This document shows, one piece after another, positions 52,589 to 61,662 of a DNA stretch of 61,891 bases. Position 1 is the stretch's first letter. Each line of letters begins with the position of its first letter. The translations under genes and the position numbers were made by a program. The notes beneath the pieces are model-generated. The model saw nothing but the letters and a program-made list of their open reading frames with translations. It was not told where the DNA came from and did not search any database. The DNA comes from an uncultured Clostridia bacterium (GTDB lineage Bacteria > Bacillota > Clostridia > Christensenellales > UBA1242), in contig CANQDP010000007.1 in assembly GCA_947593585.1 (NCBI GenBank), forward strand, positions 1 to 61,891, given 5' to 3'.

Positions 52589-53681
52589 CGAAATTATTGC
52601 CTGTTTTCCGCAATGGGCAAATTATAGCCACGCATTTAGATATTTATTTGAAAATGGTTTTGATGTCAAATATATGACGCCACCGCCCATCACTAAAAAA
52701 ACACTCGAACTCGGCTCAAAAAACAGCCCAGATTATGTTTGCACACCGTTTAAATATTGTTTGGGTTGCTATTTGGAAGCGTTGCACAATGGAGCAAATT
52801 GCCTAATGCAAATTTTTGGCGCGTGCAGGCTAAATTATTATGGCGAATTAGCCGAACAAATTTTAAAAGATTTAGGCTATGAATTTCACTTCTTTAATAT
52901 GGCAAATGTTAAATGGACAAACCCTAAATCTATTATGGAAAATTTGAGAGTTGTAAATCCAAAAGCGTCATTATTTAAAATAATTAAAGCACTGCCAACC
53001 ACCATTGCAATTATTAAAACGATCGATGAATTTGACGATTTCGTTCGCCACAATGTTGGATTTGAAGTGAACGATGGCGATTTTGATAAAACTTATAAAG
53101 AATTTAATAAAAAATTAGATGAAGTGAATTCAATGCGAGAGTTTAGAAAACTAAAAAAGGAATATTCAAAAAAGTTTAAAGCAATTCCTATCAACAAACC
53201 GCAAAAAACCATAAAGGTTGGCATGGTTGGCGATTATTACACCGTGCAAGAGCCATTTTCAAACTATTTTATGGAAAAAGAACTTGCAAAAATGGGCATG
53301 GAAGTGTTTAGGGATATGAATTTGACCAACACAATAATACATAATCAGTGGAAAAACAGGCGAAAAGTTGCCAAAAAATATGCAAAGTATAATATTGGCG
53401 CAACCGCAAATTTCACTGTTGCCGAAGCGTTGAATTTTGCGCGCCAGGGCATGGATGGTGTAATTCAAGTGAAATGTTTTGGTTGCACGCCCGAACTTGA
53501 CGCCATGCCAATTTTGCAAAATGTTAGCAAGGATTATCAAATCCCAATTTTGCACTTTAGTTTTGATAGTCAAACAAGTGAAACGGGCGTGAAAACAAGG
53601 CTAGAAGCGTTTTATGATATGGTGGAAGCAAGGCGTAAAGATAACAATTTAGAAAATGAAAAATTAGCAAAGGAGAATTAA
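52581..53681 (+). CDS. 2-hydroxyacyl-CoA dehydratase-like (activase-associated) subunit
   Basis: 366 residues. IIACFPQWANYSHAFRYLFE, PDYVCTPFKYCLGCYLEAL and QVKCFGCTPELDAMP follow the C-terminal parts of the same large fusion and of HgdB-like dehydratase subunits with Cys ligands for a 4Fe-4S cluster. It has no obvious substrate partner in the window. It is directly adjacent to the activase gene. Confidence 0.78.
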   Translation: MNNEIIACFPQWANYSHAFRYLFENGFDVKYMTPPPITKKTLELGSKNSPDYVCTPFKYCLGCYLEALHNGANCLMQIFGACRLNYYGELAEQILKDLGYEFHFFNMANVKWTNPKSIMENLRVVNPKASLFKIIKALPTTIAIIKTIDEFDDFVRHNVGFEVNDGDFDKTYKEFNKKLDEVNSMREFRKLKKEYSKKFKAIPINKPQKTIKVGMVGDYYTVQEPFSNYFMEKELAKMGMEVFRDMNLTNTIIHNQWKNRRKVAKKYAKYNIGATANFTVAEALNFARQGMDGVIQVKCFGCTPELDAMPILQNVSKDYQIPILHFSFDSQTSETGVKTRLEAFYDMVEARRKDNNLENEKLAKEN

Positions 53682-54638
53682 ATGATAAAAGGATATTTAG
53701 GCATAGATATAGGCTCAATTTCAACAAAAGGTGTGGTTATTGATGAAAATAACAATTTTTTAGCAAGCGAATATCTTTGGACGGAAGGCGACCCAATGAA
53801 TGCGGTTAAGCGACTATTAAAAGCATTAGAGAAACAACTTGAAGGCAAAGATGTTCAAATCGTGTCGGTTGGCACAACGGGCAGTGCGCGCAAACTTATA
53901 GGCGTCATGACAAACGCAAGCATTGTTAAAAACGAAATCACTGCGCACGCGGTTGGCACAACCACGCTTTATCCAGATGTAAACACCATATTTGAAATTG
54001 GCGGGCAGGATAGCAAAATTATAATTATAGACAATGGCTTTGTTGTGGATTATGCAATGAACACGCTTTGTGCGGCAGGCACAGGCTCGTTTTTATCTAG
54101 TCAAGCCCATAGATTAGGCGTTTCGGTTGAAGAATTTGGTGAAATTGCACTAACTAGTGAGCACCCAACCAACATTGCCGCCCGTTGCACAGTGTTTGCA
54201 GAAAGTGATTTGGTGCACAAAGCACAAATTGGACACAAAAAAGAGGACATTATTGCCGGTCTTTGCCGAGCGGTTGTAACAAATTATTTAAACAACATTG
54301 GCAAGGGCAAACGCATTAAAGCACCTATCGTTTTTCAGGGCGGAGTGAGCAAAAATGTGGGCGTGAAAAAGTTTTTTGAAGAGGCGGTTAATAGCCCCGT
54401 CATTGTGGATAAAAATGGGCATTTGATGGGCGCATTTGGTGTGGCAGTTTTGGCAAGAAAATCCAAAATTGAAAAGCCATTTAGTTTTGATGTGGCAGAC
54501 ATTGAATTTAGAACTACAGGATTTGAATGCCCAAAATGTGCAAATCATTGCGAAATTATTTGCGTGTTTAAAGACAATAAACTTATAGATAGTTGGGGTA
54601 ATAAGTGCGAAAATGGTGCGGTGAAAATCCCGCAATAA
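53682..54638 (+). CDS. Acyl-CoA dehydratase activase (HgdC/BadF-BcrA ATPase)
   Basis: 318 residues. An ASKHA ATPase: GIDIGSISTKGVVID, VGTTGSARKLIG, FEIGGQDSKIIII, and CAAGTGSFLSSQAHRLG with the conserved Cys that holds the bridging 4Fe-4S cluster, then VFQGGVSKN. It drives an electron at low potential into a 2-hydroxyacyl-CoA dehydratase. The C-terminus ends in an extra CxxC...C segment (FECPKCANHCEI). The substrate of the system is unknown. Confidence 0.9.
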   Translation: MIKGYLGIDIGSISTKGVVIDENNNFLASEYLWTEGDPMNAVKRLLKALEKQLEGKDVQIVSVGTTGSARKLIGVMTNASIVKNEITAHAVGTTTLYPDVNTIFEIGGQDSKIIIIDNGFVVDYAMNTLCAAGTGSFLSSQAHRLGVSVEEFGEIALTSEHPTNIAARCTVFAESDLVHKAQIGHKKEDIIAGLCRAVVTNYLNNIGKGKRIKAPIVFQGGVSKNVGVKKFFEEAVNSPVIVDKNGHLMGAFGVAVLARKSKIEKPFSFDVADIEFRTTGFECPKCANHCEIICVFKDNKLIDSWGNKCENGAVKIPQ

Positions 54639-54650
54639 AAGGAGAAATGT

Positions 54651-55535
54651 TTGATTAAAATTTTAACTGATTCCGCCTCAGATATTGATATTGAGGAGGC
54701 AAAAAATTTAGGGATAGATTTCGTGCCAATGAAAGTGCAATTTGGGCAAGAGGAATTTTTAGATGGCGTAAATCTATCTCATAAAGAATTTTTTGAAAAA
54801 TTAATTGAAAATAACGAATTTCCTAAAACATCTCAAATAAACGAATTTCAATTTAATGAAAAATTTGAAGAACTCACAAAAGATGGAAGTCAACTTCTTG
54901 TCATCACAATTTCATCAAAACTTTCTGGCACATATAATAGCGCTGTTCAGGCAGCAAAAAAATTTAAGGGCAAAGTTTTCGTTTTGGACAGCTTAAATGT
55001 TTGCATTGGCGAGCGCATTTTAGTGCAATATGCAATTAGGCTGGTTAAAGAAAATAAACTCAACATCACTGAGATTTATGATGAGTTAAACAAGAAAAAA
55101 GATAGAATTCAACTTATGGCGGTGCTAGACACACTTAAATATTTGCGTAAAGGTGGTAGAATTTCAGCCTTTACAGCCTTTGCCGGAAATTTGCTTTCAA
55201 TTAAGCCCGTCATTTCAGTCATAAAAGGCGAAATTAAATTGGTTGGCAAGGCAATAGGCTCAAAGAAAAGCAACAATTTGTTAAATCAACTTGTGGAGAA
55301 GTGTGGTGGAATTGACTTTTCTATGCCTTATGGGCTAGTTTATTCTGGGCTTTCAGATGAATATTTGCAAAAATATTTAGCGGATAGCGAGCAATTATAT
55401 AAAGGCCATGTTAAAGATATGAAATCAATCCCTTCATATATGATAGGCAGCGCAATAGGCACACATGTTGGGCCAAATGCGGTGGGAGTGGCGTTTTATG
55501 CAATAAACAAGGAGAGCTCAGATGATAAAAAATAG
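54651..55535 (+). CDS. DegV family fatty-acid-binding protein
   Basis: 294 residues: ILTDSASDIDIEEAKNLGI, the TSQ motif in KTSQINEF, and LDTLKYLRKGGRISA are all family landmarks. DegV/FakB proteins carry a fatty acid for phosphorylation by FakA, which is not in the window. TTG start with AAAGGAG. It overlaps the membrane gene by 14 bases. Confidence 0.92.
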   Translation: MIKILTDSASDIDIEEAKNLGIDFVPMKVQFGQEEFLDGVNLSHKEFFEKLIENNEFPKTSQINEFQFNEKFEELTKDGSQLLVITISSKLSGTYNSAVQAAKKFKGKVFVLDSLNVCIGERILVQYAIRLVKENKLNITEIYDELNKKKDRIQLMAVLDTLKYLRKGGRISAFTAFAGNLLSIKPVISVIKGEIKLVGKAIGSKKSNNLLNQLVEKCGGIDFSMPYGLVYSGLSDEYLQKYLADSEQLYKGHVKDMKSIPSYMIGSAIGTHVGPNAVGVAFYAINKESSDDKK

Positions 55536-56184
55536 GAATATTCAAATTTTATTTCAAACCATTTTCTGCACATTAGGTGTGGTTGGAATTATGGCAAGTT
55601 TAGGGCAGTTTACCGCCAAATTTAATGCTGATTTTTATGTGTATTACACAAATCTAAGCAATTATATTTGCATTGGGTTTATGTTTGCTTCGCTTTTCTT
55701 CACAATGCGAAAGGCAAATAAAAAAGAAGATGGCGCCGTTGCCTTTGCTCCCGCTTTTAAATTTGCGTGTATGATTATGATAATGGTAACCTTCTTTGTT
55801 TATAACATTTTGCTTGCAAAGGAATATGGCATTGTGGAATATTTCACATCAATAAATAATTTAATTTTGCATGTAACTTCGCCTATTATGTTCGTCTTAG
55901 ATTGGGTGCTTTTCTATGAACATGGCAAAACAAGGTGGTTTTATCCGCTTATATCATTAATTATGCCACTTGTGTATGTTGCATTCATTTTAATTCGCGG
56001 TGCGATTGTTAATCCCGCCACAAACCTAGTCTATTCATATTTTTTTTTAAACTTAGACGCACTTGGTTGGGGAGGACTATTTAAATGGCTTGCAATTTTA
56101 ATTGCGGCTTTTGTTGTGTTGGGCTATTTAATTTATTTGTTAGACCATATAAAGACCATCAAAGATAAAAGAAAAGCAAAATAG
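55522..56184 (+). CDS. Membrane protein, Pr6Pr-like
   Basis: 220 residues with about six membrane helices. DFYVYYTNLSNYICIGFMFA and LIMPLVYVAFILIRGAIV are like the uncharacterised Pr6Pr / FAR-17a-type membrane family. Coupled to degV by overlap. Function unknown. Confidence 0.55.
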   Translation: MIKNRNIQILFQTIFCTLGVVGIMASLGQFTAKFNADFYVYYTNLSNYICIGFMFASLFFTMRKANKKEDGAVAFAPAFKFACMIMIMVTFFVYNILLAKEYGIVEYFTSINNLILHVTSPIMFVLDWVLFYEHGKTRWFYPLISLIMPLVYVAFILIRGAIVNPATNLVYSYFFLNLDALGWGGLFKWLAILIAAFVVLGYLIYLLDHIKTIKDKRKAK

Positions 56185-56223
56185 ATATGTGCCAAACAAC
56201 TTCATTATAAAACTGTGTTGATT

Positions 56224-56248
56224 AAACAAGGTTCGACCTTGTTTTTTT
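56224..56248 (+). terminator. Terminator after the membrane gene
   Basis: AACAAGG and CCTTGTT arms with a TTCGA loop, followed by Ts. Confidence 0.85.
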
Positions 56249-56274
56249 GTTAGGCAACACAACAAATTAAAACA

Positions 56275-56303
56275 TTGACAATTTTGTTTAAACAAAATAT
56301 AAT
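56275..56303 (+). promoter_or_regulatory. ABC-F promoter with palindrome filling the spacer
   Basis: TTGACA (56275-56280) and TATAAT (56298-56303) are separated by 17 bases, and those bases plus one form the perfect 18-bp palindrome ATTTTGTTTAAACAAAAT (56281-56298). A repressor bound there would exclude RNA polymerase. ATG follows 8 bases after the hexamer. Confidence 0.75.
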
Positions 56304-56311
56304 ATCTCTAT

Positions 56312-57958
56312 ATGATAATTTTAGATGTAAATAAACTATCTAAAAATTTTGGATACGGGCAACTTTTTGAAGATGTCTCTTTTTCGCTTAATGAAGGGGA
56401 ATCCATTTCAATCGTTGGTCCTAACGGGTGTGGCAAATCAACATTGTTAAAGTTAATTGCCGGGCTAGAAAGAGCGGATTTTGGTTCGGTTAGCATAAAG
56501 AAGGGTGCAAGTGTGGCTTATCTGGACCAAACGGCTTCAGACAAAGTGGACGATAGGCAAGTGATAGATGTTTTGAAAGACGCTTTTATAAAAATCAATG
56601 AACTAGCAAAAACCTTAAAAAATTACGAACAAATCATAGCAAATCCATCATCTCATTTAGAGCACGAAAAAACCATAGAAAAATATTGCAAAGCGGTGGA
56701 AGAATTTTCATCTTTGGGTGGATATGATGTGGATGTGGCAATCGACACAGTTTGCTCTGGCCTAAACATAGACGATGCAATGAAACATCAAACATACTCC
56801 ACTCTAAGTGGTGGAGAAAAAACGCTTGTGCAACTTGCAAAAGCATTGCTCCAAAAGCCAGATTTAATTTTGCTAGATGAACCAACAAACCATTTGGATA
56901 TTGAAAGAATTGAATGGCTGGAAAATTATATTAAAAGTTTTAAAGGTGCAAGCGTTATAGTGTCGCACGACCGCTATTTTCTTGATAGAATGTCTAATAA
57001 AATTTTAGATTTGTCTGGCATTGAACCAAAGGTTTACAACACAAATTATTCAGGCTATTTAGTCGAGCGAGAAAAAGAATTTGAAAAACAAATGGCAGCC
57101 TATCAAGACCAACAACTTATAATTAAACGCCTGCAAGAACAAATAAAATATTTTTCAGAAAGGGGTATGGCAACCAATAGTTCAACATTATGCAATCGTG
57201 CGCATTCCCTTCAAACTCAACTAAATAGAATTTTATCGAGGAAAGTGGAAAGGCCACAAGAGGCAAAAAAATTAAAAATTGGCTTTTCTGAGAATAAAAA
57301 ATCGTCAAAACGCGTGTTTGAAACAAGAAATTTGGTTGTTGAAGATGGCAATGGGCGAAAAATATTAAACGGAATAAATTTAATAGTAACTGCGGGCGAA
57401 CGCATTGCACTTATTGGCAACAATGGCAGCGGAAAATCCACTTTTATAAAGACCGTGATGGGCGTGCAAGATTTGCCTCATAGCGGAGAAGTTTTTGTTG
57501 GCCCTAGCGTAAAAATTGGATATTTGCCTCAAATCATAAATTTTGAAAACGACAATCAAAAATTATTGGATTGCTTTAAGTTGGAAGCGGGTGTTGACGA
57601 GCAAAAAGCACGCCAAATTTTAGCAACTTTTCAGTTCTATAAAGAAGATGTGAACAAAATCGTAAAAAATCTTTCTGGCGGTGAGCGAATTAGATTGAGG
57701 TTGGCAAGTTTGTTGCAGCAAAATGTCAACTGCTTGGTTTTCGATGAGCCCACAAACCATATAGACATCCCAACAAAAGAAGTTTTGGAAAAAGCAATCG
57801 ATGATTTTAATGGGACGGTTTTGTTTGTGTCGCACGACCGTTACTTTATTAATAAATTTGCGGAAAAGACGATTGAGTTTAAAGATGGCAAAATCACGGT
57901 TTATCTTGGCAATTATGATTATTACAAAAAAGAAAAGGCAAAACATGTAAACAATTAA
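56312..57958 (+). CDS. ABC-F family ATPase
   Basis: 548 residues. Two ABC domains without membrane helices: Walker A GPNGCGKST and GNNGSGKST, signatures TLSGGEK and NLSGGER, and Walker B ILLDEPTNHLD and LVFDEPTNHID. The linker between them is charged and helical. ABC-F proteins act on the ribosome, some protecting it from antibiotics; this subfamily is not assigned. The start follows the promoter directly without a Shine-Dalgarno. Confidence 0.92.
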   Translation: MIILDVNKLSKNFGYGQLFEDVSFSLNEGESISIVGPNGCGKSTLLKLIAGLERADFGSVSIKKGASVAYLDQTASDKVDDRQVIDVLKDAFIKINELAKTLKNYEQIIANPSSHLEHEKTIEKYCKAVEEFSSLGGYDVDVAIDTVCSGLNIDDAMKHQTYSTLSGGEKTLVQLAKALLQKPDLILLDEPTNHLDIERIEWLENYIKSFKGASVIVSHDRYFLDRMSNKILDLSGIEPKVYNTNYSGYLVEREKEFEKQMAAYQDQQLIIKRLQEQIKYFSERGMATNSSTLCNRAHSLQTQLNRILSRKVERPQEAKKLKIGFSENKKSSKRVFETRNLVVEDGNGRKILNGINLIVTAGERIALIGNNGSGKSTFIKTVMGVQDLPHSGEVFVGPSVKIGYLPQIINFENDNQKLLDCFKLEAGVDEQKARQILATFQFYKEDVNKIVKNLSGGERIRLRLASLLQQNVNCLVFDEPTNHIDIPTKEVLEKAIDDFNGTVLFVSHDRYFINKFAEKTIEFKDGKITVYLGNYDYYKKEKAKHVNN

Positions 57959-58002
57959 AAAGATTTATGTTAAACTAAATTTAATGTTTTTTAGAGGTGA
58001 TA

Positions 58003-59034
58003 ATGGAAATTAAAGTTCGTGTGGATAAAAGAACGGAACTATTGGGAGTTTTGTTGTTAATTAGTGATTATGGCAAGTTATATCCTGAATTGGTGGCAGT
58101 TTGCCATAACGCCGAATATCGTGAAAAATTTTTTAAGCATTTTGATGCTTTTAAAAACGAAAGGGCTATTAAACTTTTAAACGAAATTTGCAATAAATTA
58201 AGTTTTAATGTAGATGCGCCGATTGCTCTTATTTGGCAATTAGATGAAAATTATAAATTTGGTAAATTGTTGCCATACCCATTTGAAAAAAGACTAAAAA
58301 GTTCAAATTTGGTTGTTGAATTTTTAAAAGAAATTCCGCATTTTGTTGAGGTTAGCGGGTTTGAAAAGTTTTATAAATCTAATCAAAATTATTATAATAA
58401 AATCATTAAAGAAACGGAAAAATCTGTTCACCTAGATGCGATAGAAAAATTTTTTAATGAATTTTATAAAATGGATATCCCTACAAAATTTATTATAAAT
58501 TTGTTGCCACACAGCACTCACGGAAATTATGGTGTTGAATCCAAAGGAGCAATCGTGTGTAATTTATGTGCAAAAGAAGTTAATGGAGAATTGGCGTTTG
58601 TTTATAACGATGTTGGCAATATGATTGTGCATGAGTTTAGCCATCCAATTGTAAATCCGCTTGTGGATAAATATGCAAAACTTCCTAAAAATTATTTTAA
58701 AAGAATTTATCCGCAAATGATTAAAGCGCACTATAACAATGATGACTTTAATATTTTTCATGAGCTTGTTATCCGCTCGATTGAATATGTTTGGATTAAA
58801 TATTATTATAAAAGCATACATAATGGCAGAACACCAGCAGAACAAGCTGATTTTGTAAAAGAAAAGCATAAAGAAATTGGCTTTATTTACTTAGACATTT
58901 TAACTAAACTTATGGAAGATTATTATTTGAATAGGGATAAATATACAAATTTTGAAGAGTTTATGCCAACCATAATTAAAAAGTTTAAAAAAGAAAAAAC
59001 CCTTATGGATAAAACTGCAATAATTAAGGTGTAG
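58003..59034 (+). CDS. DUF4932-like zinc protease domain protein
   Basis: 343 residues. The centre carries HEFSHPIVNPLVDKY (HExxH) preceded by FVYNDVGNMIV and followed by ELVIRSIEYVW with the conserved Glu, the DUF4932 pattern. No signal peptide. Start at 58003 for GAGGTGATA; the frame opens at 57997. It sits just before the toxin-tip fragment. Confidence 0.75.
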   Translation: MEIKVRVDKRTELLGVLLLISDYGKLYPELVAVCHNAEYREKFFKHFDAFKNERAIKLLNEICNKLSFNVDAPIALIWQLDENYKFGKLLPYPFEKRLKSSNLVVEFLKEIPHFVEVSGFEKFYKSNQNYYNKIIKETEKSVHLDAIEKFFNEFYKMDIPTKFIINLLPHSTHGNYGVESKGAIVCNLCAKEVNGELAFVYNDVGNMIVHEFSHPIVNPLVDKYAKLPKNYFKRIYPQMIKAHYNNDDFNIFHELVIRSIEYVWIKYYYKSIHNGRTPAEQADFVKEKHKEIGFIYLDILTKLMEDYYLNRDKYTNFEEFMPTIIKKFKKEKTLMDKTAIIKV

Positions 59035-59069
59035 AAAATTTAAAAATATTTATTGATGAATCAACAGGA

Positions 59070-59270
59070 TTGAAAATCAGATTTGATATTGGAGACCCAA
59101 CTAAAAATGGTTGGAAAGCGGAAGACCATTATCATGTTTATAATCCAAATTCGAAGAGCTGGCACGATTTTTATTTAGATAAAAACGGACAGCCTTGTGC
59201 CGATGGTAGTAAAGAATCACATTTAACACCGGGCGAATATGAAAATTTTTTAAGGGGGATTGAGAAATGA
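59070..59270 (+). pseudogene. Polymorphic toxin C-terminal tip (truncated)
   Basis: 66 residues that read as the last part of a toxin domain: KIRFDIGDPTKNGWK, DHYHVYNPNSKSWHDFYLD and SKESHLTPGEYE. The frame is open for 14 codons upstream (IDESTGL) to a stop, with only TTG or ATT available, so the delivery part has been lost. Its TGA overlaps the next gene's ATG, the usual toxin-immunity coupling. It may still be translated. Confidence 0.6.
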
Positions 59271-59638
59271 AATTTTTAGATTATTATAATGAGGGAATGC
59301 ATGAAGACAAACTTCATTGTATCCAATACGATAAAATAAAAAATGAAATTTATTTTACTATTGCGCTTCCTATGTGGAAAATAGAAGAAATAAACGAAAA
59401 ATTAGGCAAAAAAATTTATGGATATACATTAAAATTTAATAATGTGAAAAATTTTTCTTCTGAAATTGAGCTTGATAAAATAAAGGATTATGAATTATCT
59501 TTGAAAATGAAAAATTTAAAAAAGGCAAATACATATCAAATGTCAATATTTCTTTTTATTGACAATCTTTATCCCAAAGTCGTTTTTGATGGTGAACTTT
59601 GCGGGGAGAGAATTCATAATAAACAAATTCTAAAATAA
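59267..59638 (+). CDS. Probable immunity protein
   Basis: 123 residues, acidic, beta-rich (HCIQYDKIKNEIYFTIALP; YGYTLKFNNVKNFSSEIEL). It starts inside the toxin tip's stop codon (ATGA) with GGGGGAT just upstream. Position and small size suggest immunity to the adjacent toxin; the family is not recognised. Confidence 0.5.
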   Translation: MKFLDYYNEGMHEDKLHCIQYDKIKNEIYFTIALPMWKIEEINEKLGKKIYGYTLKFNNVKNFSSEIELDKIKDYELSLKMKNLKKANTYQMSIFLFIDNLYPKVVFDGELCGERIHNKQILK

Positions 59639-59675
59639 AGTGGCGGTTTAAATTGCAAAATTTGAGAGATACACA

Positions 59676-60002
59676 ATGAAATTAACCGATTTAAAAAAGT
59701 ATAATTTCCATGATTGTAGAGCGTATGACTTTGAATTTGATAATCAATCAAAGACTTTTTCATTTACTATAGAAACAACTGAATCGCTAAGAAAACAACT
59801 ACATTCTCATCTGGTTAAAGTTTCATTTTATAATGTTTGTAATATGAAATATAATTTAAATTTACAAACGCAAAATGATTTTTTGTTAAACATTTGGATT
59901 AATAAATCTAATAAAAATTTAATTGAAATAATTTTTGACAATCAAGATTTTCCAACAATTTATCTAAATGTCAAATCTTTTGAAATTCAATGTGTGGAGT
60001 GA
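59676..60002 (+). CDS. Probable immunity-like protein, similar fold to the upstream gene
   Basis: 108 residues. The pattern YNFHDCRAYDFEFDNQSKTF is similar in spacing to the upstream protein's opening, so the two may be diverged paralogues from an expanded immunity array. Weak ribosome site GAGAGAT. Confidence 0.45.
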   Translation: MKLTDLKKYNFHDCRAYDFEFDNQSKTFSFTIETTESLRKQLHSHLVKVSFYNVCNMKYNLNLQTQNDFLLNIWINKSNKNLIEIIFDNQDFPTIYLNVKSFEIQCVE

Positions 60003-60007
60003 TTAAT

Positions 60008-60294
60008 ATGAATGAAAAATGTTTTGAACTAATGGAAAAAGTTGAAAAAAAGCAAAAATTAACTTATGATGAATTTGTGGAAATTGTGGGCTATGGTTTG
60101 GAAATGCAATTCTTTTATAAAAAGCGAAAGTTTGGCATAACCAAATTTGATGGTTTTGAATTTTATGAATGGGAAAAAGATGAGGATATCAAAATTATAA
60201 GTCGTTAAAAGAATTTGCCGACAAAATAAACATAGACGGCGTAAAAGTAAAAGATATTTGGGATAAAATTTACAAATCAAACTTAGCAGATTAA
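60008..60294 (+). pseudogene. Frameshifted relative of the gene at 60308
   Basis: The frame from ATG 60008 (ELMEKVEKKQKLTYDEFVE ...) stops at 60208, but shifting one frame near 60200 continues KSLKEFADKINIDGVKVKD and IWDKI to a stop at 60292-60294. That continuation aligns with SEFKSNFSIDGVTIKDNWDKI of the next gene, so one indel near 60200 broke the gene. It may be a sequencing error or a real lesion. Confidence 0.65.
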
Positions 60295-60307
60295 AAATAG
60301 GGGAATT

Positions 60308-60727
60308 ATGGAAAAGCAATGTGATGTGTGTGAGAACACTTTAAAAATTGATGCATGGGGTAATGGCACTTGCAAAAAGTGCGGGTGGAATAACGATAAA
60401 TATTCTACATCTTATCCTAACGCTATTAATCCGCCTAATTTTATAAGTTTAAATCAAGCAAAAAGATATTTTAAATTAGGGAAAAGTTTTTTACCAACAT
60501 ATCCCCAATTTTTAAATTTAGTAAAACGTGGTTTTGATTTTACATTTAAATTTGAAGGGAAAAAGTATCAATTATCAGTTCATAATGACTATACTCTTTG
60601 GGAGATTGATACAAACAATTTTGTGTCTTACAAAACATTTTCAGAATTTAAATCTAACTTTTCCATTGATGGTGTCACAATAAAAGATAATTGGGATAAA
60701 ATAAAATCCTTACAATATGATTGTTAA
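60308..60727 (+). CDS. Zinc-ribbon immunity-associated protein
   Basis: 139 residues. N-terminal CDVCENTLKIDAWGNGTCKKCG is a zinc ribbon; then FISLNQAKRYFKLG and a C-terminal half related to the frameshifted neighbour. GGGGAATT ribosome site. Such proteins occur in immunity arrays of polymorphic toxins (inference). Confidence 0.55.
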   Translation: MEKQCDVCENTLKIDAWGNGTCKKCGWNNDKYSTSYPNAINPPNFISLNQAKRYFKLGKSFLPTYPQFLNLVKRGFDFTFKFEGKKYQLSVHNDYTLWEIDTNNFVSYKTFSEFKSNFSIDGVTIKDNWDKIKSLQYDC

Positions 60728-60770
60728 TATAACATTTTGATAAAACATTTAAATTTGCTATAATCATCAT

Positions 60771-61598
60771 ATGAGTGTTATTTATAAGCCAACTGGCATG
60801 GCGAGGGAATATAGCCCATATGCGCTAAACATTTATATTGGGTGTTCGCATAGGTGCAGATATTGTTATGCGCCTCACACTTTGCAAAAGAAGGGTGAGG
60901 ATTATTTCGGCAAACCCGAGCCCAGAAAAAATATTTTGAAATTGTTAGAGCAAGATTTAAAGAAAAACACATACACCGAGCAAGTTTTGCTTTCTTTTGT
61001 TGGCGATTGTTATTGCGATAGCGCGGACAATGGCGAAACCGTGAGGGAAGTGTTAAAAATGCTTAATGCATATAAAGTGCCTGTTGCTGTTTTAAGCAAG
61101 GGCGGAAAGAAAATGCTAAGGGATTTAGATTTATTTAAAGAATTTGGAGATAGAATTACTGTTGGCACAACATTAACATTTTTAGATGAAAACAAAAGCA
61201 AGTTTTGGGAACCTTTTGCAAGTTTGCCAAGCGAAAGATTGGAAACTTTGAAAATTTTACACGAAAATGGCATAAAAACTTTTGCAAGTTTTGAGCCGAC
61301 CATCGAGCCAGATGAAAGTTTAAAGTTAATTAAGAAAACGCTTGATATGGACTGCGTTGACCACTACAAAATTGGCAAACTAAATAATTGCGGCAATGAG
61401 GATAAGTGGCAGGATTGGGGGAAATACTTGCAAGATTGCCTAACCCTTCTTCGCCCAACAAACAAGCAAGTTTATTACAAAGCCTGCCTTCGTGCCTTTG
61501 CCCCAAACCTTGAACTTACTCCGCAAGAAAAAGACCCAGACGCCTACATAGTCCGCACGGCAAAGCCCGAGCAATTAAATTTGTTTAAAAATAAATAG
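60771..61598 (+). CDS. Radical SAM protein, SPL-like / Rv2578c-like
   Basis: 275 residues. NIYIGCSHRCRYCYAPHTL holds the CxxxCxxC; then LLSFVGDCYCDSADN and KIGKLNNCG follow the uncharacterised spore-photoproduct-lyase-like family. The start follows TTGATA, 16 bases, extended -10 TTTGCTATAAT (60759-60764), six bases and ATG; leaderless. The substrate is unknown. Confidence 0.82.
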   Translation: MSVIYKPTGMAREYSPYALNIYIGCSHRCRYCYAPHTLQKKGEDYFGKPEPRKNILKLLEQDLKKNTYTEQVLLSFVGDCYCDSADNGETVREVLKMLNAYKVPVAVLSKGGKKMLRDLDLFKEFGDRITVGTTLTFLDENKSKFWEPFASLPSERLETLKILHENGIKTFASFEPTIEPDESLKLIKKTLDMDCVDHYKIGKLNNCGNEDKWQDWGKYLQDCLTLLRPTNKQVYYKACLRAFAPNLELTPQEKDPDAYIVRTAKPEQLNLFKNK

Positions 61599-61624
61599 CA
61601 GTAAAACAAAAACATATTTTAATA

Positions 61625-61662
61625 AAAAAACAACTCTTAGTTTTATTTGCAGGGTTGTTTTA
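61625..61662 (+). terminator. Terminator after the radical SAM gene
   Basis: AAACAACTCT and AGGGTTGTTT arms followed by TTAATT; imperfect but in the right place. Confidence 0.6.
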
